Shown piece by piece: positions 43,060 through 52,205 of a stretch of 64,000 bases of DNA; positions within the stretch are counted from its first letter, which is position 1; every line of letters starts with the position of its first letter. The notes beneath the pieces are model-generated. The model was given only the letters and a program-made list of their open reading frames with translations. It was not told the origin of the DNA and ran no database searches. The position numbers and the translations under genes are program-made. This DNA comes from Alkaliphilus hydrothermalis (GTDB lineage: Bacteria; Bacillota; Clostridia; Peptostreptococcales; Natronincolaceae), in assembly GCF_016908555.1 (NCBI RefSeq), contig NZ_JAFBEE010000007.1:62001-126000 (forward strand). Reading direction: 5' to 3'.

Positions 43060-44244
43060 TTACCATTGTCTTAATATTTCCATAAAAGCATTAGCAAATT
43101 CATCTATGTGCTTTTCTTCAATAATTAACGAAGGTAAAAGTCTTAAAATATTGCCATTGGTGACATTGACTAAAATATTTTTTTCCATAAATTGATTCCT
43201 AAGTACTGTATGATTTTTAAGAACTTCGATCCCCAACATCATACCTTTTCCTCGAATTTCTCCAATGAATTCTGGGAATTGCTTTCTAATTCCCTCTATT
43301 TTATTTAAAAGATAGGCTTCCTTCGTCGCTACTTCCGTCAACAATCCGTCCTCTAAAATCTCCAGGGTTCTCCTTCCTAGACTGGCACTTATAGGGCTGG
43401 GTGCAAAGGTAGTTCCATGATCCCCAGGTTTGAAATAATGGGAGATTCCTTCCCTCACCAACATACCCCCTAAAGGAAGTCCTCCCCCTACACCCTTTGC
43501 GAATAATAGGATATCGGGTTTAACATTAGTATGTTGGTAGGCAAAGAGCTTTCCTGTCCTTCCCATTCCTGTTTGTATCTCATCGACACAGTAAAGTACT
43601 CCGTTGGCATGGCATAACTCCGCAGCCTTCTCCATAAATTCTTTTGATATCACCTTAATTCCACCAGAACCAGAAATCGGCTCAAACAACAGAGCAGAAG
43701 GTTTATGGTCTATAATCATTTTCTCCAGCTCCTGTATATTTTCATCCTCTAATTCGTATACTGGAAAATCAACTGTGGGGAAATCCTGCTGAATACTTGC
43801 CATTCTTGTAAGCTGTAAAGCCCCCAAAGTTCTACCGTGGAAGCTATTTTTAAATACCACAATACCTTTTAACCCCTGATCAACACCATATTTATGAATG
43901 TATTTAACCCCTGCCTCGGTGCTCTCGGCCCCCGAGTTGGTGAAGAATATTTTCCCGTCGAAGGTATTCTTAACAATTTTTTCAGCCAATCTGATGGCTG
44001 GTTGATTATAAAAGAAATTGGAGATATGAGAAAATCGTTGGCTCTGTTCCACCATTTCTTGATTGAGCTCGTCATGACAATGACCTAAAATATTTACTGC
44101 CAAGCCAGAAAAAAGGTCTAGATAAGTTTTTCCTTGAACATCTGTGATATACATCCCTTCTGCCTTATCCACCACCACAGGCATCCTACCGTAGGTAGGT
44201 AAAATATATTGTTGATCTAACTCCATCCAATTATTTTCCATCAT
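43060..44244 (-). CDS. ArgD-like class III aminotransferase, probably N-acetyl-diaminopimelate aminotransferase
   Basis: 394 residues, acetylornithine-aminotransferase family. Motifs: FFTNSGAESTEAGVKYI, SFHGRTLGALQLT, FEPISGSGG, CVDEIQTGMGRTG and the PLP Lys in LFAKGVGGGLPLGG. By sequence it could be ArgD, but it is the last gene of asd-dapA-dapB-dapH-lysC and starts one base inside the lysC stop, so it more likely transaminates N-acetyl-2-amino-6-oxopimelate in the acetylase lysine pathway (inference). The deacetylase (dapL type) and dapF are not in this operon. Confidence 0.87.
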   Translation of the reverse strand: MMENNWMELDQQYILPTYGRMPVVVDKAEGMYITDVQGKTYLDLFSGLAVNILGHCHDELNQEMVEQSQRFSHISNFFYNQPAIRLAEKIVKNTFDGKIFFTNSGAESTEAGVKYIHKYGVDQGLKGIVVFKNSFHGRTLGALQLTRMASIQQDFPTVDFPVYELEDENIQELEKMIIDHKPSALLFEPISGSGGIKVISKEFMEKAAELCHANGVLYCVDEIQTGMGRTGKLFAYQHTNVKPDILLFAKGVGGGLPLGGMLVREGISHYFKPGDHGTTFAPSPISASLGRRTLEILEDGLLTEVATKEAYLLNKIEGIRKQFPEFIGEIRGKGMMLGIEVLKNHTVLRNQFMEKNILVNVTNGNILRLLPSLIIEEKHIDEFANAFMEILRQW

Positions 44245-45458
44245 TACACCACCAATCCAAAGGCATTTCCTATTAAATCTATCACTTTTTCTTCATGGAC
44301 TCGATCTACTGCAAAGGTGATTTTAATTTCAGAAGTCGTAACAATTTTAATAGCAATATTGTTTTCTGCCATCAGTTTAAATACCTTTGCCGCCACCCCA
44401 GAGTGGGTCCTCATTCCGAGTCCTACTACTGATATCTTTGCAATTTCCGTATTAACCTCCCAACTAATTTCAGGGGCTTCCTCCTGCCATTGCTGTAGAA
44501 TACCCTCTACAATCGATAGCTCTTCTATAGGGGCAGTGAAGCTGACATACATCTTTCCATCCTCAGTGATCATTTGGGAGATCATATCAACATTGACTCC
44601 CTTTTCTCCCATCCTTCCAAATAGGCGATATAGCCCAGATACGGAGGAGGGTAAATTTAACACTGTCACCTGCATATCCTCAAGACTTGAGGCCATTCCT
44701 GTTATTACTGTTTCTTCCATTTCTGCTGCTCCTCCATCCTGAATCATTGTTCCTTGACTATCTGAAAAAGTTGATCCCACATACAAAGGGAGCTTATATT
44801 TATTGGCTAATTCTACAGCTCGATAGTGCATGACTCCAGCCCCAAGGCTGGCCATTTCCATCATTTCCTCGTAGCTGATACAATTAATTTTTCTAGCATT
44901 CCTTAGTTTCCTAGGGTCCATGGTATAGATGCCATCTACGTCTGTGTAAATTTCACAATTCCCCCCCAGCTTGGCAGCTAAAGCAACCGCAGAGGTATCA
45001 CTGCCGCCCCTACCAAGGGTGGTGTATTCATTATTTTCCGTCACCCCTTGAAACCCTGCCACCACAACGATTTTATTCTGTTCCAATGCTTCCATAATTT
45101 TAGACACATCAATGTCCTTTATTCTTGCTTTTTGATGAAGGTCTGTGGTTTTGATATTAAGCTGAGGTCCTGTATAGGATATTGCTGGTAATCCCTTTGA
45201 GATCAAAGCCATAGATAGGAGGGAAATGGAGATTTGCTCCCCTGTAGTCAGAAGCATGTCCATCTCCCTAGGCTCTGGGTTGTCGGTGACAGCCTTTGCT
45301 AGAGATACCAATTCGTCGGTGGTTTTTCCCATAGCCGATACAATCACCACAACCGAGTAGCCTTCTTTTTTCTTTTGAATTATTTTATCGGCAACTGCCC
45401 TTATTTTCTCAACAGAGCCTACAGAGGTTCCTCCATATTTCTGTACGACAATCTTCAT
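44244..45458 (-). CDS. lysC: Aspartate kinase
   Basis: 404 residues. Catalytic domain with VVQKYGGTSVGSVEKI at the start and GRGGSDTSAVALAA near residue 150, followed by two C-terminal ACT regulatory domains (about 260-400), so feedback inhibition by lysine and/or threonine is likely. The start is the ATG at 45458, 4 nt after dapH stops; the longer frame to 45497 runs inside dapH. Its ribosome site (GGAAGC) is weaker than its neighbours', suggesting coupling to dapH translation. Confidence 0.92.
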   Translation of the reverse strand: MKIVVQKYGGTSVGSVEKIRAVADKIIQKKKEGYSVVVIVSAMGKTTDELVSLAKAVTDNPEPREMDMLLTTGEQISISLLSMALISKGLPAISYTGPQLNIKTTDLHQKARIKDIDVSKIMEALEQNKIVVVAGFQGVTENNEYTTLGRGGSDTSAVALAAKLGGNCEIYTDVDGIYTMDPRKLRNARKINCISYEEMMEMASLGAGVMHYRAVELANKYKLPLYVGSTFSDSQGTMIQDGGAAEMEETVITGMASSLEDMQVTVLNLPSSVSGLYRLFGRMGEKGVNVDMISQMITEDGKMYVSFTAPIEELSIVEGILQQWQEEAPEISWEVNTEIAKISVVGLGMRTHSGVAAKVFKLMAENNIAIKIVTTSEIKITFAVDRVHEEKVIDLIGNAFGLVV

Positions 45459-45462
45459 ATCA

Positions 45463-46176
45463 CTATGCTTCCAACAGGTTACGAAGTTCTTGAACAATCT
45501 CAGTTTTAGACTTTGTTTTGTCGTCTATTGCCTTGATGATTCTGGCTGGAGTACCTGCTACTACAACATTTGGTGGCACATCTTCTGTTACTACAGCTCC
45601 TGCCGCTACTACAGACCCTTGACCTACTCGAACACCCTCAAGGATGACAGCATTTGCTCCTACTACTACATCATCTTCAATAACTACTGGTGTTGCTGAT
45701 GGAGGCTCGATTACCCCTGCCACTACTGTACCTGCTCCGACATGGCAGTTCTTTCCAATGATTCCTCTACCTCCAACAACAACATTCATATCAACCATTG
45801 TCCCTTCACCGATGACAGCTCCGATATTAATGCAGGCCCCCATCATGATGACAGCATTGTTACCAATTTCTACATTTTCACGGATAATGGCACCTGGCTC
45901 TATTCTAGCATGGATATTCTTCAAATCTAATAACGGAATTGCAGAGTTTCTTCTATCATTTTCAACTACAAAATCTTCGATTAAATTTTTGTGATCCTCT
46001 AAAAATTTACCCATTACCTTCCACTCGCCAAATAGGATTCCTGTGTCCCCTGTTATAAAGTTCTTAACATCGTATAGGCTCCAATCAATCTTGCTTAAAT
46101 CTCCCTTGATGTATACCTTTACTGGTGTTTTCTTCACACTACTTCTGATGTATTCAATAATATAATTTGCATCCAT
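45463..46176 (-). CDS. dapH: 2,3,4,5-tetrahydropyridine-2,6-dicarboxylate N-acetyltransferase
   Basis: 237 residues, left-handed beta-helix acetyltransferase. N-terminal domain to about 85 (YIIEYIRSSVKKTPVKVYIKG), then hexapeptide repeats (IGNNAVIMMGACINIGAVIG ... VVVGANAVILEGVRVGQGSVV) and a short C-terminal helix. This is the acetylase-branch enzyme (DapH/DapD-acetyl), which defines the pathway used by the operon. ATG after AAGGAGG. Confidence 0.93.
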   Translation of the reverse strand: MDANYIIEYIRSSVKKTPVKVYIKGDLSKIDWSLYDVKNFITGDTGILFGEWKVMGKFLEDHKNLIEDFVVENDRRNSAIPLLDLKNIHARIEPGAIIRENVEIGNNAVIMMGACINIGAVIGEGTMVDMNVVVGGRGIIGKNCHVGAGTVVAGVIEPPSATPVVIEDDVVVGANAVILEGVRVGQGSVVAAGAVVTEDVPPNVVVAGTPARIIKAIDDKTKSKTEIVQELRNLLEA

Positions 46177-46221
46177 TTAAATTTCCTCCTTAGTTTTCTA
46201 CGTTGATACTGCATCTATTAC

Positions 46222-46941
46222 TTAGTCTAGTCCCAGTACATTTTTCATATTGTATATTCCATCTTCTTTATCTACTATATATTTAGCTGCCTCCAGTGCA
46301 CCTTGGGCAAAAACAGAACGGTCATGGGCTTCATGGATAATTTTAACTGTCTCAAGATCATTGATGAAATGGGCCTCATGTAGACCAACAATATTACCTC
46401 CACGGATGGCATGAACACCGATTTCTCCTTTTTCCCTTGGACATTGACCTTTTCTACCATGTTGATGCTTTACTACTTCTTCTAAACCCTTTTCAATTGA
46501 TTCAATAATAGTAGTGGCACTACCAGATGGAGCATCTTTTTTTCGATTATGGTGAGCCTCTAATACTTCTATATCCACCTTATCCTTTAGCATTCTAGCC
46601 ACCTTTTCCACCAAAGAAAACATGATATTCATTCCTAAGGACATATTGGTGGCTCGTAAAACTGGTATTTTTCTAGAAGTATCTTCTATCATTTTGATTT
46701 GTTCTGGTGTGAAGCCAGTTGTTCCTATAGCTAAAGGAACTTGATTTTCACTGCAATAGTTTAGCACATCCTCCAGTGATTCAGGATGAGAAAAATCAAT
46801 CACTACATCGGGCTTTTGGATATCCTCCACCTTTTTGCTTCTATTCATCCCCTCTATTGATGTCCAGATAGGGTCTTTTTCAGCAGCTTCTTTGATTAGG
46901 GTTCCCATTCTACCACTGATCCCCCAGATTAACAGCTTCAT
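46222..46941 (-). CDS. dapB: 4-hydroxy-tetrahydrodipicolinate reductase
   Basis: 239 residues. NAD(P)H-binding N-terminus (LLIWGISGRMGTLI), IDFSHPESLED, AIGTTGFTPEQI and the substrate motif EAHHNRKKDAPSGSA with the catalytic His and Lys. Shorter than E. coli DapB (273) but usual for clostridia. 12 nt downstream of dapA. Confidence 0.95.
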   Translation of the reverse strand: MKLLIWGISGRMGTLIKEAAEKDPIWTSIEGMNRSKKVEDIQKPDVVIDFSHPESLEDVLNYCSENQVPLAIGTTGFTPEQIKMIEDTSRKIPVLRATNMSLGMNIMFSLVEKVARMLKDKVDIEVLEAHHNRKKDAPSGSATTIIESIEKGLEEVVKHQHGRKGQCPREKGEIGVHAIRGGNIVGLHEAHFINDLETVKIIHEAHDRSVFAQGALEAAKYIVDKEDGIYNMKNVLGLD

Positions 46942-46953
46942 GATAACCCTCCC

Positions 46954-47826
46954 CTAGATAATTTGTAGTTGCTTCATCTCAGCTTGTAACTTCGCTAAAT
47001 TAGCATCCTCCATTGGTGTCAATGGAAGTCTTAACTCATTCTCCATATATCCCATTAGGCTAACAGCTGCCTTTACAGGGATTGGATTAACCTCTGAGAA
47101 CAATAGGTCAATGAACAGCTTATATTTTAATTGTAACCGCAAGGCTTCCTTTACATTACCGTCTTCAAATGCTTTACACATTTGCTGCATTTCCTTTGGA
47201 ATTACATTGGCAGATACAGAGATTACCCCATGACCTCCAGCTGAATAAACAGGAACTACTTGATCGTCATTTCCAGAGTAGATTTTGAACTCCTCTGGTA
47301 CTAATCTCTTGATTTCTAATATTTGATTAGTATTTCCACTGGCTTCTTTAATTCCTATAACATTTTCAATTTTGGCCAACTCTGCTACAGTTGTTGGATT
47401 GATATTGACATTCGTTCTTCCTGGTACATTGTATAAAATATTTGGTAGCTTAGTGGCATTGGCTATAGCAGTAAAATGGGCAATCAAGCCATTTTGAGTT
47501 GCCTTGTTGTAATATGGCGTAACAACTAAAGCCCCATCTGCTCCCAATTCCTCTGCCTGCTTTGTATGCTTAACAGCCTTTGCAGTATCATTCCCTCCGG
47601 TTCCGATAATTACTGGAATCTTTTTGTTTACTCTTTCAACAGCAGCTTTAATTACTTGTTCTCTTTCCTCATCATTTTGAGTAGTCGCCTCTCCTGTCGT
47701 TCCCAACACGATTAATGCTTGAGTATTGTTTTGTAAATGAAAATCGATTAATTTATTGAAGGCTTCAAAATCCACCCTACCATTTTTAAATGGAGTAACT
47801 ATTGCAACACCTGAACCATTGAACAT
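46954..47826 (-). CDS. dapA: 4-hydroxy-tetrahydrodipicolinate synthase
   Basis: 290 residues, (beta/alpha)8 aldolase condensing pyruvate with aspartate semialdehyde. LGTTGEA near residue 42, YYNKATQNG and YNVPGRT (catalytic Tyr), and the Schiff-base Lys in GIKEASGN. Family length (about 290-300). 19 nt after asd in transcription order. Confidence 0.95.
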   Translation of the reverse strand: MFNGSGVAIVTPFKNGRVDFEAFNKLIDFHLQNNTQALIVLGTTGEATTQNDEEREQVIKAAVERVNKKIPVIIGTGGNDTAKAVKHTKQAEELGADGALVVTPYYNKATQNGLIAHFTAIANATKLPNILYNVPGRTNVNINPTTVAELAKIENVIGIKEASGNTNQILEIKRLVPEEFKIYSGNDDQVVPVYSAGGHGVISVSANVIPKEMQQMCKAFEDGNVKEALRLQLKYKLFIDLLFSEVNPIPVKAAVSLMGYMENELRLPLTPMEDANLAKLQAEMKQLQII

Positions 47827-47845
47827 AATATCCTCTCCCCTAAAT

Positions 47846-48841
47846 TTATTTTTGACTTTCCATTGTTTCTAATATTTGAACTGCATTAGTAGCAGCACCT
47901 TTTCTTAGATTGTCGGCTACAACCCATAAAGAAATCGCCTTTGGATTGTATAGATCCTTTCTGATTCTTCCTACATAGGTATCGTCTGTATGGGCAACCT
48001 CCAGTGGTGTTGGGTATTGATTTTCTGCTGGATTATCAATTACCTTTACACCTGCTGCTGAATTAAGAATACGATAAACTTCTTCAAGATTTGGCTCTTC
48101 CTTAAATTCAACATAGATAGACTCACTATGACCATAAACAACAGGTATTCTTACAGCCGTTGGATTCACTTCGATGCTATTATCTTCTAGTATTTTATGG
48201 GTTTCATATACCATCTTCAATTCTTCCTTTGTAAAGCCATTATCATAGAATACGTCGATATGGGGTATACAGTTACCTACGATTTTTCTTGTATAAACTT
48301 TGTTAGGATAATTGCAATCCTTCATTTGGTTCTCTAGTTCATCAATTGCTTTTTGTCCGCTACCTGATACTGCTTGATAGGTAGACACAACGATTCTTTT
48401 AATGCCGTATTTTCTGTGGAGAGGTGCTAAAGCAACAATCATTTGTACTGTTGAACAATTGGGATTTGCAACGATTCCCTTATATCCCTTTAATACATGG
48501 GGATTTACCTCTGGTACAACTAGCGGAATCCCTTCTGTCATCCTCCAATGGGATGAGTTGTCAATAACAGTATTTTCTGCGTCTGCTGCTATTGGTGCAT
48601 ACTTTTCAGAAACACTACCACCTGCTGAAAATAATAGGTAGTCAAACTGATCCTTCATCACTTCCTCAGTCAATAACTCTACAGTTATTTCAGTACCTTT
48701 ATACTCAACAGTTGTTCCTGCTGACTTTTCAGAGGCAAACAATCTTAATTTGTTAATTGCGATATTCCTTTCCTCAAGAGTCTCCACCATTTTTCTACCA
48801 ACGGCACCTGTGGCCCCCACTACTCCAACTGTTAATCCCAT
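47846..48841 (-). CDS. asd: Aspartate-semialdehyde dehydrogenase
   Basis: 331 residues. NADP-binding GVVGATGAVGRKM at the N-terminus, catalytic Cys in NPNCSTVQM near residue 131, and ETHKIL/PVVYGHSES with the catalytic His region. First gene of the operon, 255 nt behind the lysine riboswitch terminator; ATG after AAGGGAGG. Missing from the operon is a homoserine gene, so regulation is aimed at lysine and DAP. Confidence 0.94.
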   Translation of the reverse strand: MGLTVGVVGATGAVGRKMVETLEERNIAINKLRLFASEKSAGTTVEYKGTEITVELLTEEVMKDQFDYLLFSAGGSVSEKYAPIAADAENTVIDNSSHWRMTEGIPLVVPEVNPHVLKGYKGIVANPNCSTVQMIVALAPLHRKYGIKRIVVSTYQAVSGSGQKAIDELENQMKDCNYPNKVYTRKIVGNCIPHIDVFYDNGFTKEELKMVYETHKILEDNSIEVNPTAVRIPVVYGHSESIYVEFKEEPNLEEVYRILNSAAGVKVIDNPAENQYPTPLEVAHTDDTYVGRIRKDLYNPKAISLWVVADNLRKGAATNAVQILETMESQK

Positions 48842-49095
48842 AAAAAAATGCCTCCCTTATATTAATTTTGCTTTTCCTTAGATTTCTATTTCATTGAATT
48901 TATTCCTATAGTATTATAATATATTAAACATGGTAATTATACGACACAATACCATAAAACTATATATATTATTTTTCTTATGTATATTTCAAGATTGTAT
49001 TTAGTGTTTGTTTTTTACCCATTAATAATTCCCCATACCCAACTAAAATCCTCCCTTGTATAATCAAAATTTGATTTAAAAGCTAATTTATGTAT

Positions 49096-49127
49096 TAAAA
49101 AAAGCTCCAAGAAAAATTCCTAGAGCT
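49096..49127 (-). terminator. Riboswitch-controlled terminator in front of asd
   Basis: On the minus strand GCTCTAGGAA pairs with TTCTTGGAGC around a short T-rich loop and is followed by seven T; it is the expression platform of the lysine riboswitch. No gene was seen in 48842-49095, a plain leader. Confidence 0.85.
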
Positions 49128-49410
49128 TGCTATTGTCTAAATGTATAGGCGCAACCCTCAGTATCTGATCATATTTAAACAATTTAAATAGTCATACCTT
49201 GGTCTTTACCGTTACAATCAACAAATAGCTCTCCACAGCATTTTCCTCTGTGACAGTCGCCCAGCTCTTAACTGATACAACCAGCTATTAAATCGGAAGT
49301 CAATCTAACAGCTTCGGCACGTCAGCCTTTTTGTAATGGTCTTGAGTCTTTCTTCCCCTCTTATCACCCATTACATACTCTTCTTCAGTGCACCTCTACT
49401 TATTAATTCT
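49128..49410 (-). promoter_or_regulatory. Lysine riboswitch (L-box)
   Basis: Read on the minus strand, the conserved blocks of the lysine aptamer follow in order: AGAGGTGC, AAGAGTATG, AAAAAGGCTGA, GCCGAAGC, GCTGG, and GACTGTC with GGAGAGCTA closing the element. The aptamer spans roughly 49410 down to 49222, followed by the terminator at 49127-49096. By family knowledge lysine binding promotes termination, lowering the whole asd-dapA-dapB-dapH-lysC-aminotransferase operon. Confidence 0.92.
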
Positions 49411-49429
49411 CTTTAATTGTATAATTGGT

Positions 49430-49458
49430 AGTGTACCATAGTCTTGAAATCCTGTCAA
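49430..49458 (-). promoter_or_regulatory. Promoter of the lysine operon
   Basis: TTGACA (49458-49453), 17-nt spacer, TACACT (49435-49430) on the minus strand, about 20 nt before the riboswitch. Confidence 0.85.
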
Positions 49459-49505
49459 AAGTTTTTTAAGGGATATGCATGTAAAATATTGCGATTTTTT
49501 ATATG

Positions 49506-49535
49506 TTGCTTGTTTATATCTGCGGATAGTATAAT
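49506..49535 (+). promoter_or_regulatory. Promoter of folC
   Basis: TTGCTT (49506-49511), 18-nt spacer, TATAAT (49530-49535), 50 nt before the start codon. Confidence 0.6.
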
Positions 49536-49585
49536 TAATCATGCCCTTTCGAACTATTATACTTTACATTTAGGAGGAGTTTTAA

Positions 49586-50911
49586 TTGAATTTTTTAGAA
49601 GCCATTAAATTTATCGAATTTTGCCATTCCCATGGCACACGATTAACCCACTGGGATATGCAACTGGTATTATCAAATTTAGGAAATCCCCATCAAACCC
49701 TGAACTTTATTCATGTGGCCGGTACCAATGGAAAAGGTTCTACTTCATCATTTATTCATAGTATGCTTATGGCAGAAGGTCATCAGGTTGGACTATTTAC
49801 TTCTCCTCATCTCCATTGCTATACCGACAGATTAAGAATTAATGGCATTAATATTACTAAGGAGGAATTCGCTGAAAGCATGTCCCTCCTTCAAAGTCAT
49901 CTAGAGCCTTTGATGGGAGAAACCATCCATTATCCTGCTATGTTTGATATGATGACTTTATTGGCCTTTGTTTATTATAGTAGAAAACAGGTGGATTATG
50001 TTGTATTAGAAGTAGGCCTAGGGGGCTTAAAGGATGCTACTAATGTTATCGAAAATTCTCTAGTGTCGGTCATCACCCCTATTGGTATAGATCATGTGGA
50101 TGTTCTTGGTTCTGATTTAGAGCAAATTGCCTATCATAAGGCAGGAATCATCAAGGCTGGGGGAATCGTGGTTTCCCACTGCCAGGAGGAAATAGTAGAA
50201 AAAGTTATTCGAAGCGTTTCCCAAGGACAAGGGGCAGAACTTCGTTTCCTAGAAAAAGAAGATGTTTCTATCCTTCATCAAGACATTAGAGATCAATCCT
50301 TTGATCTAAATTATGCTACAGGTATTCTCTCTGATTTAAAAATAAAAATGCTTGGTGAGCATCAGATATATAATGCTGCTTTAGCCACCTTAACTTTAAT
50401 TACTTTAAGGGAACACAATAAACTACAGATTTCTAATGAAGCCATCTACAAAGGGCTACTACAAAATAGTTGGGCAGGTCGACTAGAGCTGTTAATGGAC
50501 AACCCACTAACCTTCATTGATGGTGCCCATAACCACCAAGGGGCCAGTGTTTTATCTTCAGCAATTAAAGCCTATTTCAAGGATAAAAAGATCAATCTAG
50601 TGATGGGAATGCTAAGTAATAAAGATGTATCAGGGGTATTGGAACAACTCGTTCCCCTAGGCAATAAAATTATCTTTACAACCCCAAGAAATCCAAAGGC
50701 CAAGGATCCCCACGAATTAGCAAATATGGTTAAGTCCTATAATAAAGAAATCCTAGTGGCTGAAACGATTAAGGATTCGATTGAATTAGCCCTAGAAATT
50801 ACACAACCAGATGAAGTTATCATCTTTACAGGCTCCCTTTATTTAATCGGAGATGTCCGTAAAAACCTAGTTGTGACGGAGGAGGACAATGAGTACAAAC
50901 AACTAGCCTAG
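49586..50911 (+). CDS. folC: Bifunctional folylpolyglutamate/dihydrofolate synthase
   Basis: 441 residues, Mur-ligase family. The P-loop HVAGTNGKGSTSSFI is near residue 44, followed by SPHLHCYTDRLRING, EVGLGGLKDATNV, PIGIDHVDVLG and in the C-terminal domain FIDGAHNHQGA. Adds glutamate to dihydropteroate and folates. Start is TTG after AGGAGGAG. Confidence 0.94.
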   Translation: MNFLEAIKFIEFCHSHGTRLTHWDMQLVLSNLGNPHQTLNFIHVAGTNGKGSTSSFIHSMLMAEGHQVGLFTSPHLHCYTDRLRINGINITKEEFAESMSLLQSHLEPLMGETIHYPAMFDMMTLLAFVYYSRKQVDYVVLEVGLGGLKDATNVIENSLVSVITPIGIDHVDVLGSDLEQIAYHKAGIIKAGGIVVSHCQEEIVEKVIRSVSQGQGAELRFLEKEDVSILHQDIRDQSFDLNYATGILSDLKIKMLGEHQIYNAALATLTLITLREHNKLQISNEAIYKGLLQNSWAGRLELLMDNPLTFIDGAHNHQGASVLSSAIKAYFKDKKINLVMGMLSNKDVSGVLEQLVPLGNKIIFTTPRNPKAKDPHELANMVKSYNKEILVAETIKDSIELALEITQPDEVIIFTGSLYLIGDVRKNLVVTEEDNEYKQLA

Positions 50912-50990
50912 CCAGTTCAAAATCCTATATCTTCTTCGTCACTTTAAAAGAGTTTCAAAGACCAACACTCTTGCGATTTATATGTAATTT

Positions 50991-51042
50991 AAAACCCAGT
51001 AGCCTAAAGTAGATGAACTACCTAGGTTCTGGGTTTTTTTTA
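50991..51042. terminator. Terminator after folC
   Basis: AAAACCCAG and CTGGGTTTT enclose about 30 nt with further pairing, followed by a T tract; it may also serve the converging lysin gene. Confidence 0.7.
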
Positions 51043-51066
51043 TAATTATTGATAAAATTTTAATAA

Positions 51067-51975
51067 TTAATAATAAAAATCATGATCACCAATGGTTTTA
51101 TAGAATACTCTGTTTTTAATTATCCAAAAGTTCTCTGCTTTTCTTGGGTTTAAGAAATATAAAGATTCCCCTACAGGACTTACCCCGTTTAAGGCATCCT
51201 TTGCTGCTTGAATACTATCAGCACCAGGATTGTTGTAGATACTACCATCTATCACAGGTGAAAACTGAGTGTAGCCGTGTTGTTTATCAAACACGACCCC
51301 TTCAATGGTGTTGGGAAATAGATTACTTTTTACCCTGTTAAGGATTACATTCCCTACAGCAACCTTACCCTCATAGGGCTCTCCTTGAGCTTCAGCATGG
51401 ATAATTCTACTTAACCAATATAGGTCTTCTTCCCTTTCACCCCTTGAAGAAACCGCTGTATTACTCTTCTTGCTGGCTGTATCAATTGTAGATTTGATGG
51501 TCAATACTTGTCCTTTTAAAATTACGTCGCTACTGATGTTGTTTAATTGTCTTAGAGTATTAATAGATACATTTGATCTTTGGGAGATCAATGATAGGGT
51601 ATCATTGGCCTTCACCACATACTGATTCGTTGTGATGGGTGACATGTCCACCTTTGCTACCTCCGAGGGAGCTTTTTCAACTACCTTCTTAGGTTCTTGC
51701 TTTGGCTCTGGCTTCCTTTCCTCTTTCGCTACTTCTTGCTTTTCTTGTAAGTCCTCATTCTTGTTCACATGTACTGAATCCTCTAATATGTCATTCTTCT
51801 CCTTGCGTACTTCTTCAGAAACAACAGCAAAATCATTCCTTACTTTTAAAGCCTCGTCGCTGGAATGATTGGATAAAAAATTATCTACAGTCGAACGAGC
51901 TACCATCACAGTACCTAAAACGACTACTGTCAAAGCATACATTAGATATTTCTTGTTTTTAGTGTCTTTATTCAT
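51067..51975 (-). CDS. SleB-like cell-wall hydrolase with LysM domain
   Basis: 302 residues. N-terminal signal-anchor (about 10-26), a Lys/Glu-rich linker to about 115, one LysM peptidoglycan-binding domain (YVVKANDTLSLISQRSNVSI, about 118-162) and a C-terminal Hydrolase_2 domain (about 185-300; LSRIIHAEAQGEPYEGKVAV, VILNRVKS). The catalytic domain is that of the spore cortex-lytic SleB and CwlJ enzymes; the LysM version may act in germination or vegetative wall turnover. ATG after AAGGGGTGA. Confidence 0.88.
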   Translation of the reverse strand: MNKDTKNKKYLMYALTVVVLGTVMVARSTVDNFLSNHSSDEALKVRNDFAVVSEEVRKEKNDILEDSVHVNKNEDLQEKQEVAKEERKPEPKQEPKKVVEKAPSEVAKVDMSPITTNQYVVKANDTLSLISQRSNVSINTLRQLNNISSDVILKGQVLTIKSTIDTASKKSNTAVSSRGEREEDLYWLSRIIHAEAQGEPYEGKVAVGNVILNRVKSNLFPNTIEGVVFDKQHGYTQFSPVIDGSIYNNPGADSIQAAKDALNGVSPVGESLYFLNPRKAENFWIIKNRVFYKTIGDHDFYY

Positions 51976-52076
51976 TGAGTCACCCCTTCTAATCTTACAC
52001 TTTAGATTTTATCATACCCTAAAGGGGTTTTTTATCTGTAAGTTTTTCCAAAAGACCTTCAGAATTGAGGATATAG

Positions 52077-52107
52077 TTAAGGGCAGTCCCTTAGGAACTG
52101 CCCCTTA
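52077..52107. terminator. Inverted repeat between the lysin and dehydrogenase genes
   Basis: AAGGGCAGTCC and GGAACTGCCCCTT form a stem of about 12 bp with minor mismatches; no clear T-run on either side, so its role as terminator is weak. Confidence 0.4.
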
Positions 52108-52205
52108 TTTATGAAACATTAGTCAAATTATGTCTACTTAACGTTTCACTTCACTGTATGCCCTCTAAACTCAAATTGCACTAGCAAATTAATTACAAGT
52201 TTATG

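Noticed and set aside
43060..44244. Plain arginine-pathway ArgD
   Set aside because: Not excluded by sequence, but position as the last, coupled gene of a lysine-riboswitch operon favours the lysine pathway, so it was not named argD.
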